The notes beneath the pieces were generated by a model that saw only the letters and a list, made by a program, of their open reading frames with translations, made no database searches and had not been told where the DNA came from. Shown in pieces: positions 1 through 8,248 of a stretch of DNA of 64,000 nt. Both the position numbers and the translations under genes were made by a program. Within the stretch, counting starts at the first letter, position 1; every line of letters starts with the position of its first letter. This stretch comes from Paraburkholderia fungorum (GTDB taxonomy: Bacteria; Pseudomonadota; Gammaproteobacteria; Burkholderiales; Burkholderiaceae). The stretch covers positions 186,001 through 250,000 of the forward strand of contig NZ_CADFGE010000003.1 of the NCBI RefSeq assembly GCF_902833645.1, read 5' to 3'.

Positions 1-1002
1 GGGATGTTCTTCTTTGTCGACAGCGATCTCAAGCTCGACAAGCCGGAGGCGACACTCGTTGTCGACCGCGACAAGGTCGCCTCGCTCGGGCTTTCGCAGA
101 GCGACGTCGGGCAAGCGCTCGGTTCGGCGCTCGGCGGCGGCTACGTCAACTACTTCTCGATTGCCGGGCGCTCGTATAAGGTGATTCCGCAGGTCTTGCA
201 GACCGACCGCCTGAACCCGTCGCAGGTGCTCGACTACTATCTGCGCACGCCGGACGGCAGTGTCATTCCGGCCTCGACGATTGCGCATATCGAACACAAC
301 GTCGTGCCGGAATCCATCAACCACTTCCAGCAGCTCAACTCCGCGACAATCTCAGGCGTGACCGTGCCGGGCGTGTCGCAGGGCGAAGTGCTTGCTTTTC
401 TGCGCAAAGCGACTGCGGAAGCCGCGCCGTCGGGATATTCGGCAGATTACTCCGGGCTATCGCGGCAATTCGTGCAGGAGTCCGGCGGTTTCGTCATCAC
501 GCTGCTGTTCGCGACGATCATCGTGTTCCTCGCGCTCGCGGCACAATTCGAAAGTTTCCGTGACCCGATCGTGATCCTGGTGTCGGTACCGATGGCGCTG
601 TTCGGCGCGCTCATCTTCATCAACGTTGGCCTGACGACACTGAACATCTACACGCAGGTCGGGCTCGTCACGCTGATGGGGCTCGTCAGCAAGCACGGCA
701 TCCTGATCGTGCAGTTCGCCAACGAACTGCAACACGCCGGCAAATCGAAGCGCGAGGCCCTCGAAGAAGCGGCGGGTGTGCGGCTGCGCCCGATTCTGAT
801 GACGACGGCGGCGATGGTGCTGGGCGTCGTGCCGCTGGTGATTGCCTCGGGTGCGGGCGCGGCGGGCCGCAACGCGATGGGGCTGGTGATCTTCACGGGC
901 CTGTCGATCGGCACCCTCTTCACGTTGTTCGTGGTGCCCGCGATGTATATGTTCCTCGCCGCCGATCATCATCGGGAAGCGGGTGTGCCGGAGGCGAGCT
1001 GA
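1..1002 (+). CDS. RND efflux transporter, inner-membrane pump subunit (C-terminal part, cut by window edge)
   Basis: This is the C-terminal third of a proton-driven resistance-nodulation-division pump (HAE1/AcrB-MexF type) in the inner membrane. The reading frame is open from the first base, so the gene begins outside the window. The visible part holds the end of the second periplasmic docking/pore region and then the last membrane helices. The segment with HGILIVQFANEL followed by RLRPILMTTAAMVLGVVPL is the conserved TM10-TM12 signature of this family. It ends in a short hydrophilic tail. The adaptor and outer-membrane partners would be expected upstream. Substrate cannot be judged from this part. 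Confidence 0.93.
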   Translation, partial: GMFFFVDSDLKLDKPEATLVVDRDKVASLGLSQSDVGQALGSALGGGYVNYFSIAGRSYKVIPQVLQTDRLNPSQVLDYYLRTPDGSVIPASTIAHIEHNVVPESINHFQQLNSATISGVTVPGVSQGEVLAFLRKATAEAAPSGYSADYSGLSRQFVQESGGFVITLLFATIIVFLALAAQFESFRDPIVILVSVPMALFGALIFINVGLTTLNIYTQVGLVTLMGLVSKHGILIVQFANELQHAGKSKREALEEAAGVRLRPILMTTAAMVLGVVPLVIASGAGAAGRNAMGLVIFTGLSIGTLFTLFVVPAMYMFLAADHHREAGVPEAS

Positions 1003-1107
1003 ATCACGCGATGCCAGCCCACCCTACCGGAGGGCATTCGCCAGCACGCACAGTCGCTCAATGGCATGATATCGCCCTCGCGTCCTCACTTTCGAACCCT
1101 CCCGAAC

Positions 1108-2409
1108 ATGTCCAACCTGATCGTCCACGGCGGCGTCCCGTTACGCGGGGAAATCACGCCATCCGCCAACAAGAACGCTGTTCTGCCGATCCTTTGCGCC
1201 ACGCTGCTCACCGATCAACCGGTGCGGCTGATCGGCGTGCCGGAGATCACCGACGTCAAGAAAATTCTCGAGATCTTTCGCACGCTAGGCAGCGAGGTGT
1301 CGGTGAATTTCTCAACCGGCATTCTCGACCTGCATCACCATGCAACCACCTTCGATCCGGCAACGCACAAGCTGCCTGAAGAGATGCGCTCGTCGATCAT
1401 GCTGGTCCCGCCCTTGCTCGCGCGCTTCGGCGTGGCTCGACTGGAGAGCGACGTGAAGGGCTGTACGCTCGGCGTGCGCGAGATCGACCCGCACGTCGAG
1501 GTGTTCGAGCGGTTTGGCGCCCATCTCACGCGCACCGACGATTCGCTGATCGTGCGTAACGACCGGCGCATGGTTGCAAACGATCACTGGCTGGACTACG
1601 CATCGGTCACGACCACCGAGAACTTTGCGCTGTGCGCGGCGGCCGCGCAAGGCACGTCGACCCTCGTCAACGCGGCGTCGGAACCTCACGTGCAGGAGTT
1701 CTGCCGCTTTCTTGCCATGCTTGGCGTGGGCATCGAAGGTATCGGCACGTCGCGGCTCAGCGTAACGGGCGGCGGGCGGCTCGGCGGTGGCGAGTTCCGC
1801 TTCAGCGAGGATTTTCACGAGATCGCCACGTTTCTTGCGCTCGGCGCCATCACCGGTGGCAACATCGCGGTGAAGAATTCCGCACCCGAACAATTCCCGC
1901 TGATCGACAGGACATTCGCGAAGTTCGGCGTCAACGTGGAGCATCGTAACGGTTGGTCGCGTGCGTTAAGCGACGGCCCGCTGCACGTGCGCCGCCCGTT
2001 CACACAGAATATCCTCACCAAGGTCGAAGCGGCGCCGTGGCCTTATTTGCCGGTCGACCTGCTGCCGATCTTTGTCGCGCTTGGCGTAAAAGCCGAAGGC
2101 AGTGCAATGTTCTGGAACAAGGTCTACGACGGTGCAATGGGCTGGACCAGCGAGTTGTCGAAGTTCGGCGCGCATGTGTTCCTGTCCGATCCGCACCGGC
2201 TGATCACGTTCGGCGGCTTGACACTGAGTCCGGCGCGCGTCGAGAGCCCCTACATCATTCGTGTGGCGATTGCATTGCTGATGGTCGCGGCCAGCATCGA
2301 AGGACGCTCCGAGATCATGAATGCGCTGCCGATCCGGCGCGCGCATCCGCGCTTCGTCGAAAACCTGCGCTCGGTGGGCGCAAATGTCGAGTGGACCAGC
2401 AGCGAGTGA
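1108..2409 (+). CDS. MurA-like UDP-N-acetylglucosamine 1-carboxyvinyltransferase paralogue
   Basis: A 433-residue EPSP-synthase-fold enolpyruvyl transferase. MurA transfers enolpyruvate from PEP to UDP-GlcNAc in the first committed step of peptidoglycan synthesis. The start at MSNLIVHGG is chosen because the fold begins there; an upstream ATG at 1066 would add 14 non-homologous residues. Visible features: N-terminal K-N pair (SANKNAVLPIL), RSSIM arginine, the loop VKGCTLGVREIDPH with the PEP-binding cysteine and following arginine, LPVDLLPIF aspartate and a late YIIRVAIAL arginine. By recalled alignment the E. coli FENR segment around Arg331 reads FWNK here, with a few extra residues. The gene stands alone rather than in the usual hisG/murA context, so I infer a second copy or a MurA-derived enzyme with another acceptor. 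Confidence 0.85.
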   Translation: MSNLIVHGGVPLRGEITPSANKNAVLPILCATLLTDQPVRLIGVPEITDVKKILEIFRTLGSEVSVNFSTGILDLHHHATTFDPATHKLPEEMRSSIMLVPPLLARFGVARLESDVKGCTLGVREIDPHVEVFERFGAHLTRTDDSLIVRNDRRMVANDHWLDYASVTTTENFALCAAAAQGTSTLVNAASEPHVQEFCRFLAMLGVGIEGIGTSRLSVTGGGRLGGGEFRFSEDFHEIATFLALGAITGGNIAVKNSAPEQFPLIDRTFAKFGVNVEHRNGWSRALSDGPLHVRRPFTQNILTKVEAAPWPYLPVDLLPIFVALGVKAEGSAMFWNKVYDGAMGWTSELSKFGAHVFLSDPHRLITFGGLTLSPARVESPYIIRVAIALLMVAASIEGRSEIMNALPIRRAHPRFVENLRSVGANVEWTSSE

Positions 2410-2584
2410 GTTAAGGAGGGGGCGTCAGGCGGGCGCGTTAACACCAACCGCATGGGCGCAGTGCCATCGAGGCGGAACTCCAGCGGACCGGATCGTTGGC
2501 CTGCAAACCTGACCTCCCTCGCGTACGGGCAAATAAAGACGTCGGCGCCAGCTAAAGGGTATACAGTGGGGCGGTCGGTCGCCA

Positions 2585-2806
2585 ATGCGCGGCCTCCTGT
2601 TTCGGGGCTCCAACATGCGATCACCACTCCCACGCACTTCGGCTGCAGTGAGCAGCGAGAGCGAGTACGCGATCGAACGCAGGACGCGTGCTCATGTCCT
2701 CGACACAGCGGATGCTTTGAGAGCAGAGAAGAGACGCGTCACTTACGCCACGATCGACTCCAGCGCCAGCAAGTGGCGCTACTCGGCCGTGTGCGAGAAA
2801 GGCTGA
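2585..2806 (+). CDS. Possible small gene or remnant with KfrA-N-like segment
   Basis: An open frame of 73 codons (inner ATG at 2615) ends 5 bp before the DUF1488 start. Residues around ALRAEKRRVTYATI resemble the first helices of KfrA-type N-terminal DNA-binding domains (usually ADAL.AEGRRPTV..V), but the domain is not complete and the last 20 residues do not match. No convincing Shine-Dalgarno sequence precedes either ATG. It could be a degraded fragment or non-coding. The rest of the 2410-2811 interval holds nothing else I can support. Confidence 0.25.
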   Translation: MRGLLFRGSNMRSPLPRTSAAVSSESEYAIERRTRAHVLDTADALRAEKRRVTYATIDSSASKWRYSAVCEKG

Positions 2807-2811
2807 TCGCC

Positions 2812-3060
2812 GTGCTTCAATTCCCCAACCCCAGCCGTAGCTATGATGCCTCCCGGCATTGCGTATGTTTCTGGGGATACGACGACTCGCGCGAAATCAC
2901 CTTCATGGTCGACGATGCGATGCTCAGAAACCTGCAGCCCGACGTGGGCTCGGACGAGCGGTCGGTGCTGGGCGCCTTCGACAAGTCGCGCGAAAAGGTT
3001 CTCGAAATCGCCAGGAAGCAGTACGTCAGCGGTCCACAGAATCGATATTTGATTTCGTGA
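2812..3060 (+). CDS. DUF1488 family protein
   Basis: An 82-residue acidic cytosolic protein of the DUF1488 family, whose function is unknown. It begins with the family pattern FPNPSRSYD followed by VCFWGYDDSREITFMVD, and ends with a helical KSREKVLEIARKQY segment. The open frame extends far upstream (to 2452) but only this part matches the family. The start is set at GTG 2812, which has AGAAAGG ten bases upstream; GTG 2791 is the alternative. It is a single-copy type of small gene often found alone in Burkholderia genomes. Confidence 0.8.
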   Translation: MLQFPNPSRSYDASRHCVCFWGYDDSREITFMVDDAMLRNLQPDVGSDERSVLGAFDKSREKVLEIARKQYVSGPQNRYLIS

Positions 3061-3200
3061 GCGACATGAGCGACCGCCGCGTCGCAAGGCTGCGTTGCCC
3101 GGCAACGTGTCGCTTGAAGAAGGGAGTGCCGACGCATACACCCCCGCTCCGGCCGAGCCCGACGCACTGACGGCCTGAGGTTGTCGCAGGATCACGCCTG

Positions 3201-3884
3201 TCAGTGCACTTCGATCTCCTCGACCTCGCGCACGCCGATCAGTTCGCTGAGCATGTTGCGGTAAGCGACGAATTCGTCCGCGGACATGCGTGACAGCGAA
3301 ATCGTCACCAGGTCCCGCTGTTCGTCGCTGTCCTCGTGAACGCTGATGTGCTTGAGCCGGGGGCCGTCCTCGCCGAACAGGCGGCACAGCACCGGCAGCG
3401 TGATCGCGCCCCGATCCACCTGAAGGCGCAGTGCCCGGCGCAGTTTGCCTTTCGTGCGCAACTGGCGCGCTACGGGCTTGACCCAGGTGAGCGTCGTCAG
3501 AATGATCACCGTGGCCGCTAGCGCCAGCACGTAAAGTCCGCCACCCGCCGCGAGCCCGATGCCGGCGACGGCCCAGACACTCGCTGCCGTTGTCAGCCCT
3601 CGCACCACTTCGCCACGCAGCAGGATTGCGCCGGCGCCGAGGAAGCCGATTCCCGACACCACTTGTGCGGCTACACGCGATGGATCGAGCGCGACGTTCG
3701 GCATCGAGCGGGTGTCCTCGAAGCCGAACGCCGAGACGATCATCACGAGCGCGGACGCTACGCACACCAGCATGTGCGTGCGCAAGCCAGCCGGAAACGC
3801 AAACCGCTCCCGCTCGAAACCGATTACGCCGCCCAGCACCGCGGCAAAGAGCAGCCTTGCGATCAGTTCGATATTGCCCGGCAT
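3201..3884 (-). CDS. MgtC/SapB family membrane protein
   Basis: A 227-residue protein with four or five hydrophobic N-terminal segments (about residues 5-150) followed by a soluble ACT-like C-terminal domain. The N-terminus carries the family signature GGVIGFERE and the GLRTHMLVCVASALVM stretch, then GSGIGFLGAGAIL-like sequence (here VSGIGFLGAGAIL). MgtC proteins help adaptation to low magnesium and intramacrophage growth, and modulate the F-ATPase in Salmonella. GAGGAGG five bases before ATG 3884 supports the start. No magnesium transporter gene is adjacent, so its regulation is not obvious. Confidence 0.9.
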   Translation of the reverse strand: MPGNIELIARLLFAAVLGGVIGFERERFAFPAGLRTHMLVCVASALVMIVSAFGFEDTRSMPNVALDPSRVAAQVVSGIGFLGAGAILLRGEVVRGLTTAASVWAVAGIGLAAGGGLYVLALAATVIILTTLTWVKPVARQLRTKGKLRRALRLQVDRGAITLPVLCRLFGEDGPRLKHISVHEDSDEQRDLVTISLSRMSADEFVAYRNMLSELIGVREVEEIEVH

Positions 3885-3986
3885 CGCATCCTCCTCGTTA
3901 GCTTTTTTTTGTCGGCCCGATAGCGTCGGCCGTTGACTGCTGGGGCTGTAACTGGATTCATCTCGCGTCCTGTGAAGGTCGGATGT

Positions 3987-5291
3987 TCAGAACGTGCGCC
4001 GCATGAAGTAAGTGCAAACCGAGCTGAGCAGACCGACACATACGATGTAGAGCGCGATCCACCACGGCTGCAGGTTGCCGTAGTGCAGAAGCGCCGTTGC
4101 GACGAGCGGCGTGATCGAACTGGAGACAATGCCCGAGAGCTGGTACACGATCGAGATGCCGCTATAGCGCACCCGCGTGTCGAACAGTTCGCAAAAGAGC
4201 GCGGCCTCGGGTCCGTAGACGAACGCGTAGATCACACCGAGCACGATCACGATGGTCGCGGTTACGGCGGCGAGACTGGTCGAATAATGAAAGACCGCAA
4301 AGGCCGGCCACGCGCTCAGGCCGCAGGCCAGCGCGCCCCAGCCGAACACCTTGCGGCGGCCGATCCGGTCCGACAGGCGCGAGGCGATCGGAATCATGAA
4401 CATCAGCACCAATGCGGCAAGCGTGACGGCCACGAGAATCGCCGACTTCGCATAGTGGTGGATGCCGATCAGATAGCTCAGCGCGAACACCGCGTAGATG
4501 TTGAAAATCACCCCGTCGATATAGCGCGCACCCCAGCCCAGCAGTACATTGCCGCGGTAATCGGTGAATACCTCGCGCGCCGGTACTTTCGCGACCGCGT
4601 GGGTGTCGCGAATCTTAGTGAATGCGGGCGTCTCGACGATGCGCAAGCGGATAAACATGCCCACGGCGACAAGCAGGATGCTGGCCATGAAGGCGGCCCG
4701 CCAGCCCCATTGCAGGAAGGCGTCGGGCGTGAGCCAGGTGGTCAGTGCGGCCACCACGCCGCTGCTCAGACACAGACCGATTGCGAGCCCGATCTGCGGA
4801 TATGACGCGTACAGGCCGCGCTGTTTACGAGGCGCGTACTCGAAAGCCATCAGCACCGCGCCGCCCCATTCGCCGCCCAGCCCAATGCCCTGCAGCAGCC
4901 GCAACAGGAGCAGGCAGGCAGGCGCCCAGACGCCGATCGACGCATAGGTTGGCAGCACACCGATCAGAAACGTAGACACGCCCATGATGGAAAGCGTGAG
5001 CACCAGCAATGGCTTGCGTCCGAAGCGATCACCGAAATGGCCGAAGATCACTCCGCCGAGCGGCCGGGTGACAAAGCCGACCGCGTACACCGTATAGGCC
5101 AGCATGGTGGAAACGAAAGCGTTTCCGGTCGGGAAGAAAAGCCTGTCGAATACGAGCCCGGTAATCGTGCCGTAGAGGAAAAAGTCGTACCACTCGACAG
5201 TCGTGCCGATCAGACTGGCCAAGGCAACCGACTTCACAGACCTGGCGTCGACGCTTACCGCGCCGCCTCCTGCAATTTCCACTGCTTCCAT
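3987..5291 (-). CDS. MFS transporter, metabolite:H+ symporter (MHS) type
   Basis: A 434-residue major facilitator with twelve predicted membrane segments. The N-terminus SLIGTTVEWYDFFLYG is the hallmark of the MHS subfamily (ShiA, ProP, KgtP), and GHFGDRFGRKPLL is the loop 2-3 MFS motif; a second copy SRLSDRIGRRKVFGWG lies between TM8 and TM9. AGGAGA seven bases before ATG 5291 defines the start, so 20 further in-frame upstream residues are not used. It lies 180 bp downstream of the phosphonate-associated alcohol dehydrogenase in the same orientation and may take up a compound of that pathway. Substrate is not predictable from sequence alone. Confidence 0.9.
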   Translation of the reverse strand: MEAVEIAGGGAVSVDARSVKSVALASLIGTTVEWYDFFLYGTITGLVFDRLFFPTGNAFVSTMLAYTVYAVGFVTRPLGGVIFGHFGDRFGRKPLLVLTLSIMGVSTFLIGVLPTYASIGVWAPACLLLLRLLQGIGLGGEWGGAVLMAFEYAPRKQRGLYASYPQIGLAIGLCLSSGVVAALTTWLTPDAFLQWGWRAAFMASILLVAVGMFIRLRIVETPAFTKIRDTHAVAKVPAREVFTDYRGNVLLGWGARYIDGVIFNIYAVFALSYLIGIHHYAKSAILVAVTLAALVLMFMIPIASRLSDRIGRRKVFGWGALACGLSAWPAFAVFHYSTSLAAVTATIVIVLGVIYAFVYGPEAALFCELFDTRVRYSGISIVYQLSGIVSSSITPLVATALLHYGNLQPWWIALYIVCVGLLSSVCTYFMRRTF

Positions 5292-5471
5292 TGCTTGTCT
5301 CCTGATAGTTGCCGGGCCCGTGACGTCGCTTGACGTCCGCTGCCTCGGCACATGCCGTTCATGCGGCTTTTGTTGTGCTGCAAAATACGCCGGTGCCAGA
5401 CCGGATGATGCTTTCCCTCCTCACTCACCGTATGGTGATGCTGCTCCCGTTGACTCGCCGCTGCCAGAACT

Positions 5472-6563
5472 TCAGGCCGCGGCAGCGATGAAATTGCGTC
5501 CGCGTGGGCCGCTCAAGGCGTGCGCGATCATCCGGTCCGATTCCTCGGCGCTCACGCCATAGCTCGAAAACGAGGTACGCACGCCGAGTGCTTCGAGAAA
5601 ACCGGTCAGGTAATCGCGCGCATCGGTCAGCGGACACGGAAAGACTTTCGCGAGCACGGCATCGCGCGACGCGTTCTTGCCCAGCGCGAGATCCAGCACC
5701 ATGGGCAGCGTGAATGAACAGGCGATGCCATGGGGCAAGCCGTGATGGATCGTCATCTCATACGAAATGGAATGCGCCAATGCGGTCTTCGTGTTCGAGA
5801 ACGCGAGCCCGGCTTTGAGCGCGGCGAGCGAAGCGCGCTCGCGTAGCGTCCGGTCCTGCAGATTGGCGACGAGAAGCGGCAGCGTAGCCAGCATGTCGCG
5901 CGCGGCGGACACGGCGAATTCGTCGGAAATCGGATTGGCATTGACGTTCCAGATGGCTTCTAGCGCATGCGACAGGGCATCGAGGCCGCTCTGCACCGTG
6001 ACCGGGTGCGGCAGCGACAGCGTGAGATCCGGATCGACGATCGCGGCTTCCGGCCACGTCTGCGGAAGTTGCAGCGAATACTTGCGTTGCTTGATCGTGC
6101 GATCCCAGATCGTCGCCCACGGCGTCACTTCGCTGCCGGTGCCCGCGGTAGTCGGCACCGTGATCAGCGATTTCACGCGCGGCGGCGTGAACGGCTTGCC
6201 AGTGTCGAGCAAGGCCAGCAGTTCGTCGAACTCATTGCTTTGCGTTCCGACCATCAGCGTTTTGGCCGTGTCGAGCACGCTGCCGCCGCCGATCGCGACC
6301 ACCACGGGGCAGTTCTCGTGCGTGCGCCAGAAGGCGCGGTACATGCCGGCGATATGGGTGACGTCCGGGTTCGGTTGCACGTCGTCGATCACCGCGACCA
6401 CGCTGTCGCCACACAACTCGCGCACACGTTGCACGAGCCCGAGCTGCGCCGCCTCGGCGAAAGTCACGACCACCGCGCGGCGGCCGTTGAGAATGTCGGG
6501 CAGCCGCTCGATACAACCGGGGCCGAAATTGACCTCTACTGGATTCCAGAAAACACCGTTCAT
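5472..6563 (-). CDS. Phosphonate metabolism-associated iron-containing alcohol dehydrogenase
   Basis: A 363-residue group III (Fe-dependent) alcohol dehydrogenase. The NAD(P) loop AIGGGSVLDTAK is present near residue 95, and the metal ligands fit the family pattern: D and H in GLDALSHALEAIW, then H residues in LAHSISYEMTIHHGLPHG. The whole protein resembles the subfamily linked to 2-aminoethylphosphonate and related C-P compounds, whose members interconvert phosphonoacetaldehyde and 2-hydroxyethylphosphonate. That assignment is strengthened by the divergent LysR gene of the aminoethylphosphonate type. No phnW, phnX or C-P lyase gene lies in the window. A maleylacetate-reductase-like role is the main alternative. 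Confidence 0.8.
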   Translation of the reverse strand: MNGVFWNPVEVNFGPGCIERLPDILNGRRAVVVTFAEAAQLGLVQRVRELCGDSVVAVIDDVQPNPDVTHIAGMYRAFWRTHENCPVVVAIGGGSVLDTAKTLMVGTQSNEFDELLALLDTGKPFTPPRVKSLITVPTTAGTGSEVTPWATIWDRTIKQRKYSLQLPQTWPEAAIVDPDLTLSLPHPVTVQSGLDALSHALEAIWNVNANPISDEFAVSAARDMLATLPLLVANLQDRTLRERASLAALKAGLAFSNTKTALAHSISYEMTIHHGLPHGIACSFTLPMVLDLALGKNASRDAVLAKVFPCPLTDARDYLTGFLEALGVRTSFSSYGVSAEESDRMIAHALSGPRGRNFIAAAA

Positions 6564-6612
6564 CGTCTCCCCTCGTTTGGTGGGTATTCGTTACGGATGA
6601 ATTATGGAAAAC

Positions 6613-6653
6613 ATCGATGTATAGTAAAAATACAAATTTTTCGATCGATGTAT
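6613..6653. promoter_or_regulatory. Direct repeats in the divergent Fe-ADH/LysR control region
   Basis: The 101-bp intergenic region holds ATCGATGTAT twice, at 6613-6622 and 6644-6653, exactly 31 bp (about three helical turns) apart, separated by an AT-rich spacer. LysR regulators normally bind two sites between divergent genes, so these repeats are candidate binding sites for the product of the adjacent gene. The repeats are direct observation; the role is inference. Confidence 0.5.
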
Positions 6654-6664
6654 TGAGCCAACCT

Positions 6665-7558
6665 ATGCGACTTACTCAATTGCGCTCGTTCTACGCCGTC
6701 GGCAAGCACGGCAGCGTGACCGGCGCCGCCCGGGCGCTGCACGTCAGCCAGCCCACCGTCACCACCCAGGTGCGGGATCTGGAGGAGAGTTACGGGGTGG
6801 AGTTGTTCCACCGCAGCGGCCGGCGGATCATGCTGAGCGCGGCTGGGGAGACCCTGTTCGCGATTGCGCAGCGGATGTTCGGCAACGAACAGGAGGCCAT
6901 CGACTTTCTGAAGGAATCTGCCGGTCTGAGCACCGGGATCATCCGCGTGGGCGCGGTCGGACCACTCCACGCCATGGAAATCGTCGCGGCGTTCCATCTG
7001 CGCTACCCGGGATTACGCGTATCGATCCGGCTCGGCAACTCGGAGGAAACCGTGCGCGGGCTGTTGTCGTATGAAACGGACGTCGCGGTGCTGGCGCAAT
7101 ACGGCGCCAACCCTCTGCTCCATTACGTGCCCTATCGGCAGCACCCGCTGGTCATCATCGTGCCGGCGGCACATCGGCTGGCGCGCCGGCGCAGCATCCG
7201 TCTGGAAGAACTGCGCGACGAAGCGATGATCATGCGCGAGCCTGGCTCCACCACCCGCAAAGCGCTCGAAGACGCGCTACGTCAGCACGGCATCGCGCCG
7301 AACTTTTCGCTGGAAGTGGGCAGCCGCGAGGCCGTACGCGAAGCGGTCATACTCGGACTCGGCATAGCCGCGGTGTCGGAGCGCGAACACGTCGACGATT
7401 CGCGGCTGCGCAAGCTGACGATCCACGGCGAGCAGGTGGTGACCCACGCACATGTCGCCTGCCTCGCCGAGCGCAAAACCGCGCGGCTCGTGCAGGCGTT
7501 CCTCGAGGTGGTCAATCAGGTACTGATCGAAAAAGACGCCGAGGGCGCCCTGCGCTAG
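6665..7558 (+). CDS. LysR regulator, aminoethylphosphonate catabolism type
   Basis: A 297-residue LysR activator: winged helix-turn-helix at residues 1-60 (MRLTQLRSFYAVGKHGSVTG, LHVSQPTVTTQVRDLEE) and a periplasmic-binding-like effector domain from about residue 88. The N-terminus and the segments RVSIRLGNSEETVRGLL and REPGSTTRKALEDAL match the LysR group associated with aminoethylphosphonate use as I recall it. The start MRLTQL at 6665 is the family start; an ATG at 6617 would add 16 residues including part of the repeat region. It faces away from the Fe-ADH gene and probably controls it and the downstream transporter. Confidence 0.87.
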   Translation: MRLTQLRSFYAVGKHGSVTGAARALHVSQPTVTTQVRDLEESYGVELFHRSGRRIMLSAAGETLFAIAQRMFGNEQEAIDFLKESAGLSTGIIRVGAVGPLHAMEIVAAFHLRYPGLRVSIRLGNSEETVRGLLSYETDVAVLAQYGANPLLHYVPYRQHPLVIIVPAAHRLARRRSIRLEELRDEAMIMREPGSTTRKALEDALRQHGIAPNFSLEVGSREAVREAVILGLGIAAVSEREHVDDSRLRKLTIHGEQVVTHAHVACLAERKTARLVQAFLEVVNQVLIEKDAEGALR

Positions 7559-7594
7559 ACGCGATAGCGGCCAATGAAGCGGCCAATGAAACGG

Positions 7595-7957
7595 CTAGCC
7601 TCCGGCCCGCTTCGCGCTGTGGCCGTGCTTCTTCAACGCTTCGACGACCCGGTCGCAATGATCGCCCTGCACTTCGATCACACCGTCCTTGACCGTTCCG
7701 CCGGAACCGCAGGCGGTGCGCAACTGCTTGCCTAGCAAAGCGAGAGCCAGAGGGTCCAGCGCCAGCCCTTTAACGATCGTTACGCTCTTGCCGCCGCGGC
7801 CCTTGGTCTCGCGACTCACGCGCACTACGCCATCGCCCGCGGCTTGTGCTTTCGCAACCGTTTTGCAGATGCATTCCGCGAGCGCCTGCCTGCATTCGGG
7901 ACACATCCGGCCGCCGTCGGTGGAATAGACAAGGCCGCCTTTTGAACTGCTCTTCAT
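7595..7957 (-). CDS. yciH: Stress response translation initiation inhibitor YciH (SUI1/eIF1 fold)
   Basis: A 120-residue SUI1-domain protein. The N-terminus has a zinc-ribbon-like CPECRQALAECIC cysteine cluster, and the SUI1 domain follows with VRVSRETKGRGGKSVTIVKGL and LRTACGSGGTVKDGVIEVQGDH, the characteristic positively charged loop and glycine motif. E. coli YciH acts on translation initiation fidelity. ATG 7957 is preferred; a GTG at 7978 would add seven residues. It stands alone, convergent with the LysR gene and divergent from the RNA element at 8103. Confidence 0.9.
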   Translation of the reverse strand: MKSSSKGGLVYSTDGGRMCPECRQALAECICKTVAKAQAAGDGVVRVSRETKGRGGKSVTIVKGLALDPLALALLGKQLRTACGSGGTVKDGVIEVQGDHCDRVVEALKKHGHSAKRAGG

Positions 7958-8068
7958 GATTGGCTTATTGAAAGACACGAAAGGTCAGGAACCGCAACGA
8001 GTTTAGCAAATGCGACCGAGCCGCTTCTTGCCAGCTCCGGTATCGAACGCCAAGGAGCACGCGGTCAA

Positions 8069-8097
8069 TTGGCTGATTTGCGCACTTTTGCTATCAT
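8069..8097 (+). promoter_or_regulatory. Probable sigma-70 promoter of the 8103 leader RNA
   Basis: TTGGCT (8069-8074) and TATCAT (8092-8097) are separated by 17 bp. The expected transcription start is about 8103-8105, which is precisely the first base of the outer stem of the structured element at 8103-8176. Match to consensus is moderate (-35 three or four of six, -10 four of six). Confidence 0.5.
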
Positions 8098-8102
8098 GTG
8101 CC

Positions 8103-8176
8103 CTGCATCCAGAGTCGGACCAGTCCGACGCCAACCTGCCTTCCCGGGCAAGGTGGAAGCCTTAAGGGCGATGCGG
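8103..8176 (+). ncRNA. Candidate structured leader RNA (four-way junction)
   Basis: The 74-nt segment folds on paper into an outer 7-bp stem P1 (CTGCATC 8103-8109 with GATGCGG 8170-8176, one G-U) enclosing three hairpins: P2 8114-8119 with 8124-8129 (6 bp, loop CCAG), P3 8131-8140 with 8147-8156 (9 bp with two single-base bulges), and P4 8159-8161 with 8167-8169 abutting P1. A promoter is placed so that the transcript begins at P1, and a gene with GGAG seven bases before its ATG follows at 8249. I do not recognise a known riboswitch core. It could be a riboswitch, an autoregulatory protein site, or a small RNA. The folding was done by eye, without energy calculation. Confidence 0.45.
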
Positions 8177-8248
8177 CCGATTGACGGCAACGAAGCGGGA
8201 GCGGCATAGCTTGCACCGGTTCGAACCAACTTACTTTCCGGAGCTTGC

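Noticed and set aside
8205..8230. GGTTCGAACC resembling a tRNA T-arm
   Set aside because: The five-base stems around TTCGAAC (ACCGG and CAACT) do not pair, and no acceptor or anticodon arm with correct spacing exists.
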